DNA from: Stichopus chloronotus
Taxonomy: Eukaryota > Echinodermata > Holothuroidea > Aspidochirotida > Stichopodidae
Direction of reading: 5' to 3'
NCBI GenBank assembly: GCA_021234535.1
Contig: CM037838.1
Location: forward strand, 13,223,680 to 13,287,679
DNA length: 64,000 nt
Under the pieces are notes generated by a model. It was not told where the DNA came from and did not search any database. It saw only the letters and a list, made by a program, of their open reading frames with translations. Both the position numbers and the translations under genes were made by a program. Position 1 is the stretch's first letter, and every line of letters starts with the position of its first letter. Positions 1-11,832 of the stretch are shown here, piece by piece.

Positions 1-1296
1 CTCCTGTATGTATGCGTTCATGTATTTTCAGACAATCTTTTCCTTTGAATCCTTTCTCACAATAACTACGCTGATATGAGTTCTCTCCTGTGTGTATCCT
101 TTCATGTATTCTTTGACAATCTTTTGTTCTGAATTTTTTCCCACAATAACTACATTCAAATGGTCTCTCTCCTGTATGTATGCGTTCATGTACTGTCAGT
201 GCCCGCTTTATTTTGAATTCTTTTTCGCAATAACTGCACTGAAATGGTTTCTCTCCTGTATGGATGCGTTCATGTAATGTCAGTGCCTGCTTTATTTTGA
301 ATTTTTTCTTGCAAAAACTGCACTGAAATGGTTCCTCTCCTGTATGTATGCATTCATGCATTTTCAGCATATCTTTTCGTCTATATCTTTTCTCACAGTA
401 ACTACATTCAAATCGTTTCGCTCCTGTATGTACGCGTTCATGTATAGTCAGTCTATATTTTGATTTGAAACCTTTCTCACAATAACTACACTGATATGAA
501 TTCTCTACTGTGTGTATCCTTTCATGTATTCTTTGAGAACGTTTTGCTCTGAATTTTTTCCCACAATAACTACATTCAAATGGTCTCTCTCCTGTATGTA
601 TGCGTTCATGTACTGTCAGTACCTGCTTTGTTTGGAGTATTTTCTCACAAAAACTGCACTGAAATGGTTTCTCTCCTGTATGTACGCGTTCATGTTTTGT
701 CAGTCTATATTTTGATTTGAAACCTTTCTCACAATAACTACACTGATATGGATTCTCTCCTGTGTGTATCCTTTCATGTGTTCTTTGATAACCTTTTGTT
801 TTGAATTTTTTTTTACAATAACTACATTCAAATGGTTTCTCTCCTGTATGTACGCGTTCATGTTCTGTCAGTTTATATTTTGATTTTAATCCTTTCTCAC
901 AATAACTACACTGATATGGATTGTCTTCTGTGTGTATCCTTTCATGTATTGTCAGGTCATGCTTTGCTTTGAAACTTTTCTCACAATAATTACACGAAAA
1001 GGGCCTCTCCGATTTATTCCCATCTACTGCTGTGAAAAAATTGGTATGTGTACTAGGTTTAATAATTTCATCTTTGCTTTCCTCTTGAGTGCCATCTCTT
1101 CCAGGATCCAAACATTCCTCATTTGGTTTTTCCAGTAAGTTGACATTCTCTGAAGATGCTTCTTCATCAGCGGCTCCATCCTCCGAACTGATTTCAGGAT
1201 TACATGAGATGCTCTGACCTGGTTCCCTCCATTCTGATTCTTCTTCTATGGTCGGAGGGTGTTCTTGAGTACAAGAGAAGGTTTCTCCGTCAATTC
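1..1296 (-). CDS. C2H2 zinc-finger protein, 3'-terminal exon (acidic leader + 12 fingers), partial
   Basis: Reading the minus strand from a splice acceptor (TTCCTGTCAG, boundary at 1296), the frame stays open to base 1 and beyond. It opens with an acidic leader of about 95 residues (motifs EEESEWREPGQSISCNPEIS and EDGAADEEASSENVN), then twelve C2H2 fingers of the form CSYCEKx12HxxxH joined by TGEK/TGER/TGEN linkers. Fingers fall into recurring types (KYRLT, QALT and CQR cores), so the array grew by duplicating small blocks. The finger nearest the window edge reads QRSYCEK: its first zinc-binding cysteine is arginine, so it should not fold. The family normally binds DNA in the nucleus. The exon begins in phase 1, matching the 72-nt exon at 1948-2019. 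The gene continues left of the window, so finger number and stop are unknown. No transcript evidence is available. Confidence 0.85.
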
Positions 1297-1947
1297 CTGA
1301 CAGGAAGTTAAAACCAGACTGATGTCACATACTTCTTAAAACAGAAGCATACATATGATCTAAGTCTTAAAAATGGCCAACTGAGCAAGAAAAATTCAAA
1401 CTTCCACAAGAAATGAAATTCTTGGTACCAGAATGGATGTGGAGAAAATGGCACTGAGATCTGCTTCTGAGCTTTCAACAATAGTCACACAGATAGAAGA
1501 ATTAAGTTGTACAATGTTCTCCAGAATTCTGACAAAAACAAATTGGAACCCTTCCAGCTATTATCACAAAAAAAGGATATAACACTAACTTGCTCAGATA
1601 ACTTTGGCTTAAATGATCAGAAAGTTTATCATCAACGAAAATGGTTATCTTTGGAAAAATTACAATCTTGAAAGGGAGAAGTGAAATTTCTCTTCTTTTT
1701 ATTGCTGCTTGCTTCATTTTCCCTCCTGTTTCAAGACTTTGTTCATATCACTCCCATGTGAAAAGTGAACAAAATAAGGGCTACCAATAGAATATATTTA
1801 CTTAACAAAAATACTACGGCATGTGTATCCTACCTAATGCTATCGTCTTCAACTTCTAGCCCAAACATTGTGAAACCTCATGATGTAATGAGAGCATTAC
1901 AAACTTTCAGAAGTAGATCTGTGAAAGACATTACATTGATACTATAC

Positions 1948-2019
1948 CTGTTGCTAGGGAGTTATTTCCATCTAAGTGAACATCTTCATCAGGTTCTTCT
2001 GTCTTGAAGGTTACTTTTA
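1948..2019 (-). CDS. 72-nt phase 1-1 exon, SUMO-consensus acidic peptide, array copy 1
   Basis: The exon lies between acceptor CATCATACAG and donor GTATAG. It starts with the last two bases of a codon and ends with the first base of the next, so it can be skipped or repeated without changing frame. The peptide core is VTFKTEEPDEDVHLDGNNS. FKTE fits the hydrophobic-K-x-E SUMO acceptor pattern, followed by an acidic run. Joined to the leader exon ending at 1296 it stays in frame (codon GGA across the junction). It is the closest such exon to the intact finger exon and so the most likely to be used. Function is inferred from sequence only. Confidence 0.6.
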
Positions 2020-3480
2020 CTGTATGATGGAGAGCAATACATCAAATGATTTTATTCAGTTTTACTAAATTCAATGGTCAAACCTCCAGTGTCATTTCGG
2101 ATAACTGTACACTGGTACACAAATACGTCAAATACATCAACTTTCAGTATTTTTAAGTTAACATACCTGTCAATAATACATCATGACATTTAGAGTCAAA
2201 GTTTTCAGTTTTAACATTATGAAAGTATCACTCCTCTTTACATGTTAGACTTCACTGGTATCAAATGACTTTTGACCTCCCCCACCAGCCTACCAAAAAA
2301 AACAGTATTAGTTGAAGGAAATTTACCTCATGTATGTTAAATTGCTACATTGTGGCACACATTTTTTGATTACATACCACTTGAAAATAAATGTGTAATG
2401 CACGTAACTTTGTATGTATTGAAAATTAAGTAAAATTTAGTTACAAGTTACTTTTTGTGATGGTAGAGCCAGTGAATGATACATATTAAAGTTATATCTT
2501 TAATGTCAGACCACTACAGGGTGCCACTGACTCTTTCCCTGGCTGGAAATACACAAAATATAAACCATCTGATCAGATCTCACAAGTAAATAAATTTCTC
2601 ATAGGTAAATCCAAATTGACATGAAAAATTGCTTTTCTCTAAAATGTGCTTACATCCACAGCATCAATAGTTGGATAAAGATCTCTCTGGGATTGACAAC
2701 ACCTGTCTCAGGGAAGTCAGAGGTCAATGGTCACCTATCATGGTCATGTATTGTATCTTAGTATTAAAACACATTCAAAAACCAATTATTTGTCTTTTGG
2801 GGGATTTTGTACTGATAACTATCAAAATAGCTCAGCCTAAGTAATAATAATAGATTTATAGCAAAAGACTGATAAGCATATGTACTGCCCACTGTTGTGC
2901 ACTGCACTAAAAGTCAAAGAATTCAAAATTATCAAACCAAAAGTACTAACTGCATTTCAAGAATTGCTCATATTTCACTGCTGGTTACACAAAACTTTGA
3001 GAAATACTTGTCCACCGACTAGTAGAGATCAAACTAAAAGTACCAGCTGCGAGCTAACACTTCGCATCTTCTGGAGACCCAAATGTACACCTTACAACAA
3101 AACCAAACCCCCAAAAATGTAGGTTCTGCACCTTAACACCACATGTGAAGTGCAGGGTTACCTCCCCTTTGAAAATAGTGTGTTCACAAGTTTTTCACTG
3201 TATGACCTCTAAAATCCCGAATGAACTTTGACCTAAAAATACCCTCCACAATCTTATCTACTTACAGCAGTAGGAAGCACATGCCCTCCAAGTCTGAAGT
3301 TTATAAATGCAACATGTGCTTCCTGAGATACAGTATTGCCAACATTGGTTGTCTACATTTTGCTTACTGCTGATGTCAGATGACATTTGACCTGCAACAA
3401 AAACCACCCCAGTCAAGATTTTTAAATATCCTCCCCACACACCAACTTTGACCTGTTTTGCACCCTTAATTAAAAGGTGT

Positions 3481-3616
3481 GCTTCATCAACGGCTCCATC
3501 CTCCAAACTGATTTCTGGATTACATGAGATGCTCTGACCTGGTTCCCTCCATTCTGATTCTTCTTCTCTGATCGGTGGGTGTTCTTGAGTACAAGAGAAG
3601 GATTCTCCATCAATTC
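3481..3616 (-). pseudogene. Truncated zinc-finger leader exon, array copy
   Basis: From the acceptor at 3616 this matches the leader of the exon at 1-1296 (GIDGESFSCTQEHPP, then EEESEWREPGQSISC) up to EDGAVDEA. At base 3481 homology ends abruptly and the sequence becomes repeat-derived intron, so the fingers are gone. The frame stays open for a further 70 or so residues of repeat sequence. A weak GT (phase 1) exists just beyond the break, so a cassette exon is possible, but a gene fragment is simpler. Confidence 0.6.
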
Positions 3617-4267
3617 CTGACAGGAAGTTAAAACCAGACTGATGTCACACACTTCTAACTACAGAAGCATACATACAATCTTACTCTAAAAGCTGGCCAA
3701 CTGAGAAAGAAAAATTTAAACTTCCACAAGAAATGAAATTCTTGGTACCAGAATGGATGTGGAGAAAATGGCACTGAGATCTGCTTCTGAGCTTTCAACA
3801 ATAGTTACACAGATAGAAGAATTAAGTTGTACAATGTTCTCCAGAATTCTGACAAAAACAAATTGGAACCCTTCCAGCTATTATCACAAAAAAAGGATAT
3901 AACACTAACTTCCTCAAACAACTTTGGCTTAAATGATCAGAAAGTTTATCATCAACGAAAATGGTTATCTTTGGAAAAATTGCAACCTTGAAAGGGAGAA
4001 GTGAAATTTCTCTTCTTTTTATTGCTGCTTGCTTCATTTTCCCTCCTGTTTCAAGACTTTGTTCATATCACTCCCATGTGAAAAGTGAACAAAATAAGGG
4101 CTACCAATAGAATATATTTACTTAACAAAAATACTACAGCATGTGTATTCTACCTAATGCCATCGTCTTCAACTTCCAGCCCAAACATTGTGAAACCTCA
4201 TGATGTAATGAGAGCATTACAAACTTTCAGAAGTAGATCTGTGAAAGACAATATATTGATACTATAC

Positions 4268-4339
4268 CTGTTGCTAGGGAGTTATTTCCATCTAAGTGAA
4301 CATCTTCATCAGGTTCTTCTGTCTTGAAGGTTACTTTTA
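4268..4339 (-). CDS. 72-nt phase 1-1 acidic exon, array copy 2
   Basis: Same boundaries, length and phases as the exon at 1948-2019, with acceptor CATACAG and donor GTATAG intact. It encodes the FKTEEPDEDVHLDGNNS core unchanged. No finger exon follows in this unit, so use would need splicing across to the exon at 1-1296. Confidence 0.4.
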
Positions 4340-5788
4340 CTGTATGATGGAAAGCAATACATCAAATGATTTTATTCAGTTTTACTAAATTCAATGGTCA
4401 AACCTTCAGTGTCATTTCGGATAACTGTACACTGGTACACAAATACGTCAACTTTCAGTATTTTTAAGTTAACATACCTGTCAATAATACATCATGACAT
4501 TTAGAGTCAAAGTTTTCAGTTTTAACATTTTGAAAGTATCATTCCTCTTTACATGTTAGACTTCACTGGTATCAAATGAGTTTTGACCTCCCCCATACCC
4601 CCCAAAAAAAACAGTATTAGTTGAAGGAAATTTACCTCATGTATGTTAAATTGCTACATTGTGGCACACATTTTTGATTACATACCACTTGAAAATAAAT
4701 GTGTAATGCACGTAATTTTGTATGTATTGAAAATTAAGTAAAATTTGGTTACAAGTTACTTTTTGTGATGGTAGAGCCAGTGAATGATACATATTAAAGT
4801 TATATCTTTAATGTCAGACTACTACAGGGTGCCACTGACTCTTTCCCTGGCTGGAAAGACACAAAATATAAACCATATGATCATATCTCACAAGTAAATA
4901 AATTTCTCATAGGTAAATCCAAATTGACATGAAAAATTGCTTTTCTCTAAAATGTGCTTACATCCACAGCATCAATAGTTGGATAAAGATCTCTCTGGGA
5001 TTGACAACACCTGTCTCAGGGAAGTCAGAGGTCAATGGTCACCTATCATGGTCATGGATTGTATCTTAGTATTAAAACACATTCAAAAACCAATTATTTG
5101 TCTTTTGGGGGATTTTGTACTGATAACTATCAAAACAGCTCAGCCTAAGTAATAATAATAGATTTATAGCAAAAGGCTGATAAGCATATGTACTGCCCAC
5201 TGTTGTGCACTGCACTAAAAGTCAAAGAATTCAAAATTATCAAACCAAAAGTACTAACTGCATTTCAAGAATTGCTCATATTTCACTGCTGGTTACACAA
5301 AACTTTGAGAAATACTTGTCCACCGACTAGTAGAGATCAAACTAAAAGTACCAGCTGAGAGCTAACACTTTGCATCTCCTGGAGACCCAAATGTACACCT
5401 TACAACAAAACCAAACCCCCAAAAATTTAGGTTCTGCACCTTAACACCACATGTGAAGTGCAGGGTTACCTCCCCTTTGAAAATAGTGTGTTCACAAGTT
5501 TTTCACTGTATGACCTCTAACATCTCAAATGAACTTTGACCTAAAAATACCCTCCACAATCTTATTTACTTACAGTAGTGGGAAGCACATGCCCTCCAAG
5601 TTTGAAGTTTATAAATGCAACATATGCTTCCTGAGATACAGTATTGCAAACATTGGTTGTCTACATTTTGCTTACTGCTGATGTCAGATGACTTTTCACC
5701 TGCAGCAAAAACCACCCCAGCCAAGATTTTTAAATGTCCTCCCCACACACTAACTTTGACCTGTTTTGCACCCTTAATTAAAAAGTGT

Positions 5789-5924
5789 GCTTCACTAACG
5801 GCTCCATCCTCCAAACTGATTTCTGGATTACATGAGATGCTCTGACCTGGTTCCCTCCATTCTGATTCTTCTTCTCTGATCGGTGGGTGTTCTTGAGTAC
5901 AAGAGAAAGATTCTCCATCAATTC
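5789..5924 (-). pseudogene. Truncated zinc-finger leader exon, array copy
   Basis: 136-nt leader fragment with intact acceptor at 5924 and the same break point as the copy at 3481-3616. It retains the EEESEWREPGQSISC block and ends EDGAVSEA before repeat sequence. No fingers follow. Confidence 0.6.
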
Positions 5925-6575
5925 CTGACAGGAAGTTAAAACCAGACTGATGTCACACACTTCTAACTACAGAAGTATACATACAATCTTACTCTAAAAG
6001 CTGGCCAACTGAGCAAGAAAAATTCAAACTTCCACAAGAAATGAAATTCTTGGTACTAGAATGGATGTGGAGAAAATGGCACTGAGATCTGCTTCTGAGC
6101 TTTCAACAATAGTCACACAGATAGAAGAATTAAGTTGTACAATGTTCTCCAGAATTCTGACAAAAACAAATTGGAACCCTTCCAGCTATTATCACAAAAA
6201 AAGGATATAACACTAACTTCCTCAAATAACTTTGGCTTAAATGATCAAAAAGATTATCATTAACAAAAATGGTTATCTTTGGAAAAATTACAACCTTGAA
6301 AGGGAGAAGTGAAATTTCTCTTCTTTTTATTGCTGCTTGCTTCATTTTCCCTCCTGTTTCAAGACTTTGTTCATATCACTCCCATGTGAAAAGTGAACAA
6401 AATAAGGGTTACCAATGGAAGATATTTACTTAACAAAAATACTACGGCATGTGTATCTTACCTAACGCTATCGTCATCAACTTCTAGTCCAAACATTGTG
6501 AAACCTCATGATGTAATGAGAGCATTACAAACTTTCAGAAGTAGATAAGTGAAAGACATTACATTGATACTATAC

Positions 6576-6647
6576 CTGTTGCTAGGGAGTTATTTGTATC
6601 CAAGTGAACATCTTCATTAGGTTCTTCTGTCTTGAAGGTTACTTTTA
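6576..6647 (-). CDS. 72-nt phase 1-1 acidic exon, array copy 3
   Basis: Same splice sites and phases as copy 1. The core reads FKTEEPNEDVHLDTNNS: one acidic residue has become asparagine, while the SUMO-type lysine and glutamate are kept. Confidence 0.4.
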
Positions 6648-7813
6648 CTGTATGATGAAGAAAAATACATCAAATGATTTTATTCAATTTTACTAAATTC
6701 AATGGTCAAACCTCCAGTGTCATTTCCGATAACTGTACACTGGTACACAAATACGTCAACTTTCAGTATTTTTAAGTTAACATACCTGTCAATAATACAT
6801 CATGACATTTGGAGTCAAAGTTTTCAGTTTTAACATTTTGAAAGTATCATTCCTCTTTACATGTTAGACTTCACTGGTATCAAATGAGTTTTGACCTCCC
6901 CCATACCCCCCCAAAAAAACAGTATTAGTTGAAGGAAATTTACCTCATGTATGTTAAATTGCTACATTGTGGCACACATTTTTTGATTACATACCACCTG
7001 AAAAGAAATGTGTAATGCATGTAATTTTGTATGTATTGAAAATTAAGTAAAATTTGGTTACAAGTTACTTTTTGTGATGATAGAGCCAGTGAATGATACA
7101 TATTAAAGTTATATCTTTAATGTCAGACCACTACAGGGTGCCACTGACTCTTTCCCTGGCTGGAAATACACAAAATATAAACCATCTGATCATATCTCAC
7201 AAGTAAATAAATTTCTCATAGGTAAATCCAAATTGACATGAAAAATTGCTTTTCTCTAAAATGTGCTTACATCCACAGCATCAATAGTTGGATAAAGATC
7301 TCTCTGGGATTGACAACACCTGTCTCAGTGAAGTCAGAGGTCAATGGTCACCTATCATGGTCATGGATTGTATCTTAGTATTAAAGCACATTCAAAAACC
7401 AATTATTTGTCTTTTGGGGGATTTTGTACTGATAACTATCAAAATAGCTCAGCCTAAGTAATAACCAGAAAGCCAAAAGGCTTTGTGATTCCTTGCTGCA
7501 TGGTTATATTAAAACAAACATGAATTATTCAAATGACAAGTATAAGATCAACTGCAGTTATTTTTCTTGATACACCACAAGCCTTTAACCCAAAATGACC
7601 TTTATTTTGGTGACCTAAAATGACTGCGACATTTGATGTCCACCAAAAGCAATAGGGATCACCTACCCAGGCCATACAACCCACACATCAAGTACAGTAT
7701 GAGTACAGTAAGAAATCAGTCAACATTATCTCTGAGCTCCAAGAAACACACAAGTAATCAATGCTGCTTCTAGTCTTGCCTGTTGTTAGTTGAATCAAAT
7801 AACTCAAACTTAC

Positions 7814-7840
7814 CTCATCTGAACTCAGCTTGTCTGCCAT
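7814..7840 (-). other. ATG mini-exon with consensus donor inside element copy A
   Basis: MADKLSSDE ends exactly at GAG followed by GTAAGT, a consensus 5' splice site. In copy B the donor is GTGAGG, still usable. It resembles a first coding exon in phase 0. No partner exon in that phase was found, so it is only a candidate captured 5' exon. Confidence 0.2.
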
Positions 7841-7887
7841 ATTTACCTAAAAATTCTTCGTAAACCACCAGGATAATTTCTTCCTTG

Positions 7888-7983
7888 TTACAAGTAGCTT
7901 TTAACACACTCAAAGTCCTGGTAAGTTGACCCTAAGTTATGATTCCTCCGCAATATTTTTGCTTCCTCCATCTTTTCCGACAT
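7888..7983 (-). other. Short ORF inside element copy A (31 aa), possibly captured
   Basis: An ATG at 7983 opens a frame starting MSEKMEEAKILRRNHN and ending at a TAA (7888-7890). The matching segment in element copy B, near 13.8-13.9 kb, keeps the same frame. No family recognised. It could be chance. Confidence 0.2.
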
Positions 7984-8659
7984 TGTGAAATATGATTGAA
8001 AGCACTCCAATTTGATTGTTAAGAAACCTTGTTCTGCTATCAGCTGTTCCTCTGGATATTGATATTATCCAAATAAATGACAGAACAGATGGTTTTTTAT
8101 ATTTTCTTCATTTTTTTCATAAACCCATTAAAATTCCATTGCATGCTTTTCTATCTGACCCCATGACCTCCCATACCAAGACTCTCTCTCTGGACAACTT
8201 ATTAGCCCCCCACACTAGAAGTTACTCACTAAGTTACAAATGCAGTACTGTAGGGAGCAATCCCATTGAGTTAACTATGTGCGAGAGAATAAACACTTGC
8301 TATTGCACAATGTAGATCAATATATATTTGTACCGTAGTTTATAATAACCACAATAATGGTGTTTAGGCTATTATTATTGTTTTATAGTGAAAAATTATC
8401 CCTTCCTCTCTATTGATAAGCATTAAATTTCACATGGTCGTGAACCTGTTAATAACAGAAGCCTTATCAAGTTTAAAACAAATCTGACCCATGGATAAGG
8501 AACTATGGCAGTTTTGTTTACCCCATAACCTCATTAAAATGCAAGATTTGGACACCAAAAACAGTAGGGATCATCTACTCAATATGGGCAACCAACATGC
8601 CAAAAATGAAATTACTCAGAGTTACCCTCCTTGAGATAGAGTGTTTACGAGCAACCGTC

Positions 8660-8700
8660 ACACACACACACATACACACACACATACATACCCACACACG
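8660..8700. repeat. CA/CATA microsatellite inside element copy A
   Basis: ACACAC/ATACAC run near the right end of the element; equivalent runs occur in the other copies of the family. Confidence 0.8.
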
Positions 8701-9382
8701 ACATCATGACTGCATAGATTCCCCTGCCTACGGCAAGGAATCAATAATAGATTTATAGCAAAAGGCTGATAAGCATATGTACTGCCCACTGTTGTGCACT
8801 GCACTAAAAGTCAAAGAATTCAAATTTATCAAACCAAAAGTACCAACTGCATTTCAAGAATTTCTCATATTTCACTGCTGGTTACACAAAACTTTGAGAA
8901 ATACTTGTCCACCGACTAGTAGAGATCAAACTAAAAGTACCAGCTGAGAGCTAACATTTTGCATCTCCTGGAGACCCAAATGTACACCTTACAACAAAAC
9001 CAAACCCCCAAAAATTTAGGTTCTGCACCTTACCACCACATGTGAAGTGCAGGGTTACCTCCCCTTTGAAAATAGTGTGTTCACAAGTTTTTCACTGTAT
9101 GACCTCTAACATCTCAAATGAACTTTGACCTAAAACTACCCTCAACAATCTTATTTACTTACAGTAGTAGGAAGTACATGCCCTCCAAGTCTGAAGTTTA
9201 TAAATGCAACATATGCTTCCTGAGATACAGTATTGCAAACATTGGTTGTCTACAGTACATTCTGCTTACTGCTGATGTCAGATGACATTTGACCTGCAAC
9301 AAAAACCACCCCAGCCAAGATTTTTAAATGTCCTCCCCACACACTAACTTTGACCTGTTTTGCACCCTTAATTAAAAAGTGT

Positions 9383-9519
9383 GCTTCATTGACGGCTCCA
9401 TCCTCCACAACTGATTTCTGGATTACATGAGATGCTCTGACCTGGTTCCCTCCATTCTGATTCTTCTTCTCTGATCGGTGGGTGTTCTTGAGTACAAGAG
9501 AAGGATTCTCCATCAATTC
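9383..9519 (-). pseudogene. Truncated leader exon with 1-nt insertion, array copy
   Basis: 137 nt instead of 136: an extra C in the EISLEDG region (CCACAACTG instead of CCAAACTG) shifts the frame before EDGAV. This copy cannot encode the leader, which supports decay of the array fragments. Confidence 0.65.
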
Positions 9520-10170
9520 CTGACAGGAAGTTAAAACCAGACTGATGTCACACACTTCTAACTACAGAAGCATACATACAATCTTACTCTAAAAGCTGGC
9601 CAACTGAGCAAGAAAAATTTAAACTTCCACAAGAAATGAAATTCTTGGTACCAGAATGGATGTGGAGAAAATGGCACTGAGATCTGCTTCTGAGCTTTCA
9701 ACAATAGTCACACAGATAGAAGAATTAAGTTGTACAATGTTCTCCAGACTTCTGACAAAAACAAATTGGAACCCTTCCAGCTATTATCACAAAAATAGGA
9801 TATAACACTAACTTGCTCAAATAACTTTGGCTTAAATGATCAGAAAGTTTATCATTAACGAAAATGGTTATCTTTGGAAAAATTACAACCTTGAAAGGGA
9901 GAAGTGAAATTTCTCTTCTTTTTATTGCTGCTTGCTTCATTTTCCCTCCTGTTTCAAGACTTTGTTCATGTCACTCCCATGTGAAAAGTGAACAAAACAA
10001 GGGCTACCAATAGAATATATTTACTTAACAAAAATACTCCGGCATGTGTATCCTACCTAATGCTATCGTCTTCAACTTCCAGCCCAAACATTGTGAAACC
10101 TCATGATGTAATGAGAGCATTACAAACTTTCAGAAGTAGATCTGTGAAAGACATTATATTGATACTATAC

Positions 10171-10242
10171 CTGTTGCTAGGGAGTTATTTCCATCTAAGT
10201 GAACATCTTCATCAGGTTCTTCTGTCTTGAAGGTTACTTTTA
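10171..10242 (-). CDS. 72-nt phase 1-1 acidic exon, array copy 4
   Basis: Splice sites and FKTEEPDEDVHLDGNNS core as in copy 1. It stands upstream of the frameshifted leader fragment at 9383-9519. Confidence 0.35.
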
Positions 10243-11696
10243 CTGTATGATGGAAAGCAATACATCAAATGATTTTATTCAGTTTTACTAAATTCAATGG
10301 TCAAACCTTCAGTGTCATTTCGGATAACTGTACACTGGTACACAAATACGTCAACTTTCAGTATTTTTAAGTTAACATACCTGTCAATAATACATCATGA
10401 CATTTAGAGTCAAAGTTTTCAGTTTTAACATTTTGAAAGTATCATTCCTCTTTACATGTTAGACTTCACTGGTATCAAATGACTTTTGATCTCCCCCATA
10501 CCCCCCAAAAAAAACAGTATTAGTTGAAGGAAATTTACCTCATGTATGTTAAATTGCTACATTGTGGCACACATTTTTGATTACATACCACTTGAAAATA
10601 AATGTGTAATGCACGTAATTTTGTATGTATTGAAAATTAAGTAAAATTTGGTTACACGTTACTTTTTGTGATGATAGACCCAGTGAATGATACATATTAA
10701 AGTTATATCTTTAATATCAGACCACTACAGGGTGCCACTGACTCTTTCCCTGGCTGGAAATACACAAAATATAAACCATCTGATCAGATCTCACAAGTAA
10801 ATAAATTTCTCATAGGTAAATCCAAATTGACATGAAAAATTGCTTCTCTCTAAAATGTGCTTACATCCACAGCATCAATAGTTGGATAAAGATCTCTCTG
10901 GGATTGACAACACCTGTCTCAGTGAAGTCAGAGGTCAATGGTCACCTATCATGGTCATGGATTGTATCTTAGTATTAAAGCACATTCAAAAACCAATTGT
11001 TTGTCTTTTGGGGGATTTTGTACTGATAACTATCAAAATAGCTCAGCCTAAGTAATAATAATAGATTCATAGCAAAAGACTGATAAGCATATGTACTGCC
11101 CACTGTTGTGCACTGCACTAAAAGTCAAAGAATTCAAAATTATCACACCAAAAGTACTAACCGCATTTCAAGAATTGCTGATATTTCACTGCTGGTTACA
11201 CAAAACTTTGAGAAATACTTGTCCACCGACTAGTAGAGATCAAACTAAAAGTACCAGCTGAGAGCTAACATTTTGCATCTCCTGGAGACCCAAATGTACA
11301 CCTTACAACAAAACCAAACCCCCAAAAATTTAGGTTCTGCACCTTACCACCACATGTGAAGTGCAGGGTTACCTCCCCTTTGAAAATAGTGTGTTCACAA
11401 GTTTTTCACTGTATGACCTCTAACATCTCAAATGAACTTTGACCTAAAACTACCCTCCACAATCTTATTTACTTACAGTAGTAGGAAGTACATGCCCTCC
11501 AAGTTTGAAGTTTATAAATGCAACATATGCTTCCTGAGATACAGTATTGCAAACATTGGTTGTCTACAGTACATTCTGCTTACTGCTGATGTCAGATGAC
11601 TTTTCACCTGCAGCAAAAACCACCCCAGCCAAGACTTTTAAATGTCCTCCCCACACACTAACTTTGACCTGTTTTGCACCCTTAATTAAAAAGTGT

Positions 11697-11832
11697 GCTT
11701 CATTAACGGCTCCATCCTCCAAACTGATTTCTGGATTACATGAGATGCTCTGACCTGGTTCCCTCCATTCTGATTCTTCTTCTCTGATCGGTGGGTGTTC
11801 TTGAGTACAAGAGAAGGATTCTCCATCAATTC
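11697..11832 (-). pseudogene. Truncated zinc-finger leader exon, array copy
   Basis: 136-nt leader fragment with intact acceptor at 11832 and the same break point as the others. It ends EDGAVNEA; no fingers follow. Confidence 0.6.

Larger units (their letters stand above)
7464..8743. mobile_element. 1.28-kb non-autonomous element, copy A
   Basis: Alignment with short units (AGTAATA joined to ATAATAGATTT) places a clean insertion here. The left end carries a hairpin (AAAGCC-AAAA-GGCTTT) followed by GTGATTCCTTGC. The right end carries a larger hairpin (GATTCCCCTGCC-TAC-GGCAAGGAATC). TGATTCCTTGC and GCAAGGAATCA are inverted relative to each other. No long target duplication is visible; the site is an AATA micro-repeat, so a 3-bp ATA duplication cannot be excluded. 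There is no transposase. The interior holds CA-rich sequence and stretches rich in TGACCT. Terminal hairpins without a clear target duplication recall Helitron-like elements, but a TIR element is equally possible. Confidence 0.75.

Noticed and set aside
92..1138. Plus-strand frames over the first kilobase (MYPFMY..., SLSCMYAFMYCQ)
   Set aside because: They are the antisense of HERIHTGEK linkers in the minus-strand zinc-finger exon.
1765..2007. 80-aa plus-strand frame repeated in several array units
   Set aside because: It runs antisense across the 72-nt exon and intron; conservation is explained by duplication.
3470..3652. 60-aa minus-strand frame MCDISLVLTSCQELMENPS, repeated in most array units
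   Set aside because: It starts upstream of the leader acceptor and reads the leader exon in the wrong frame; the right frame matches the leader at 1-1296.
8016..8315. 99-aa plus-strand frame inside element copy A
   Set aside because: Copy B has a length change in the T-run that breaks the same frame; no domain seen.
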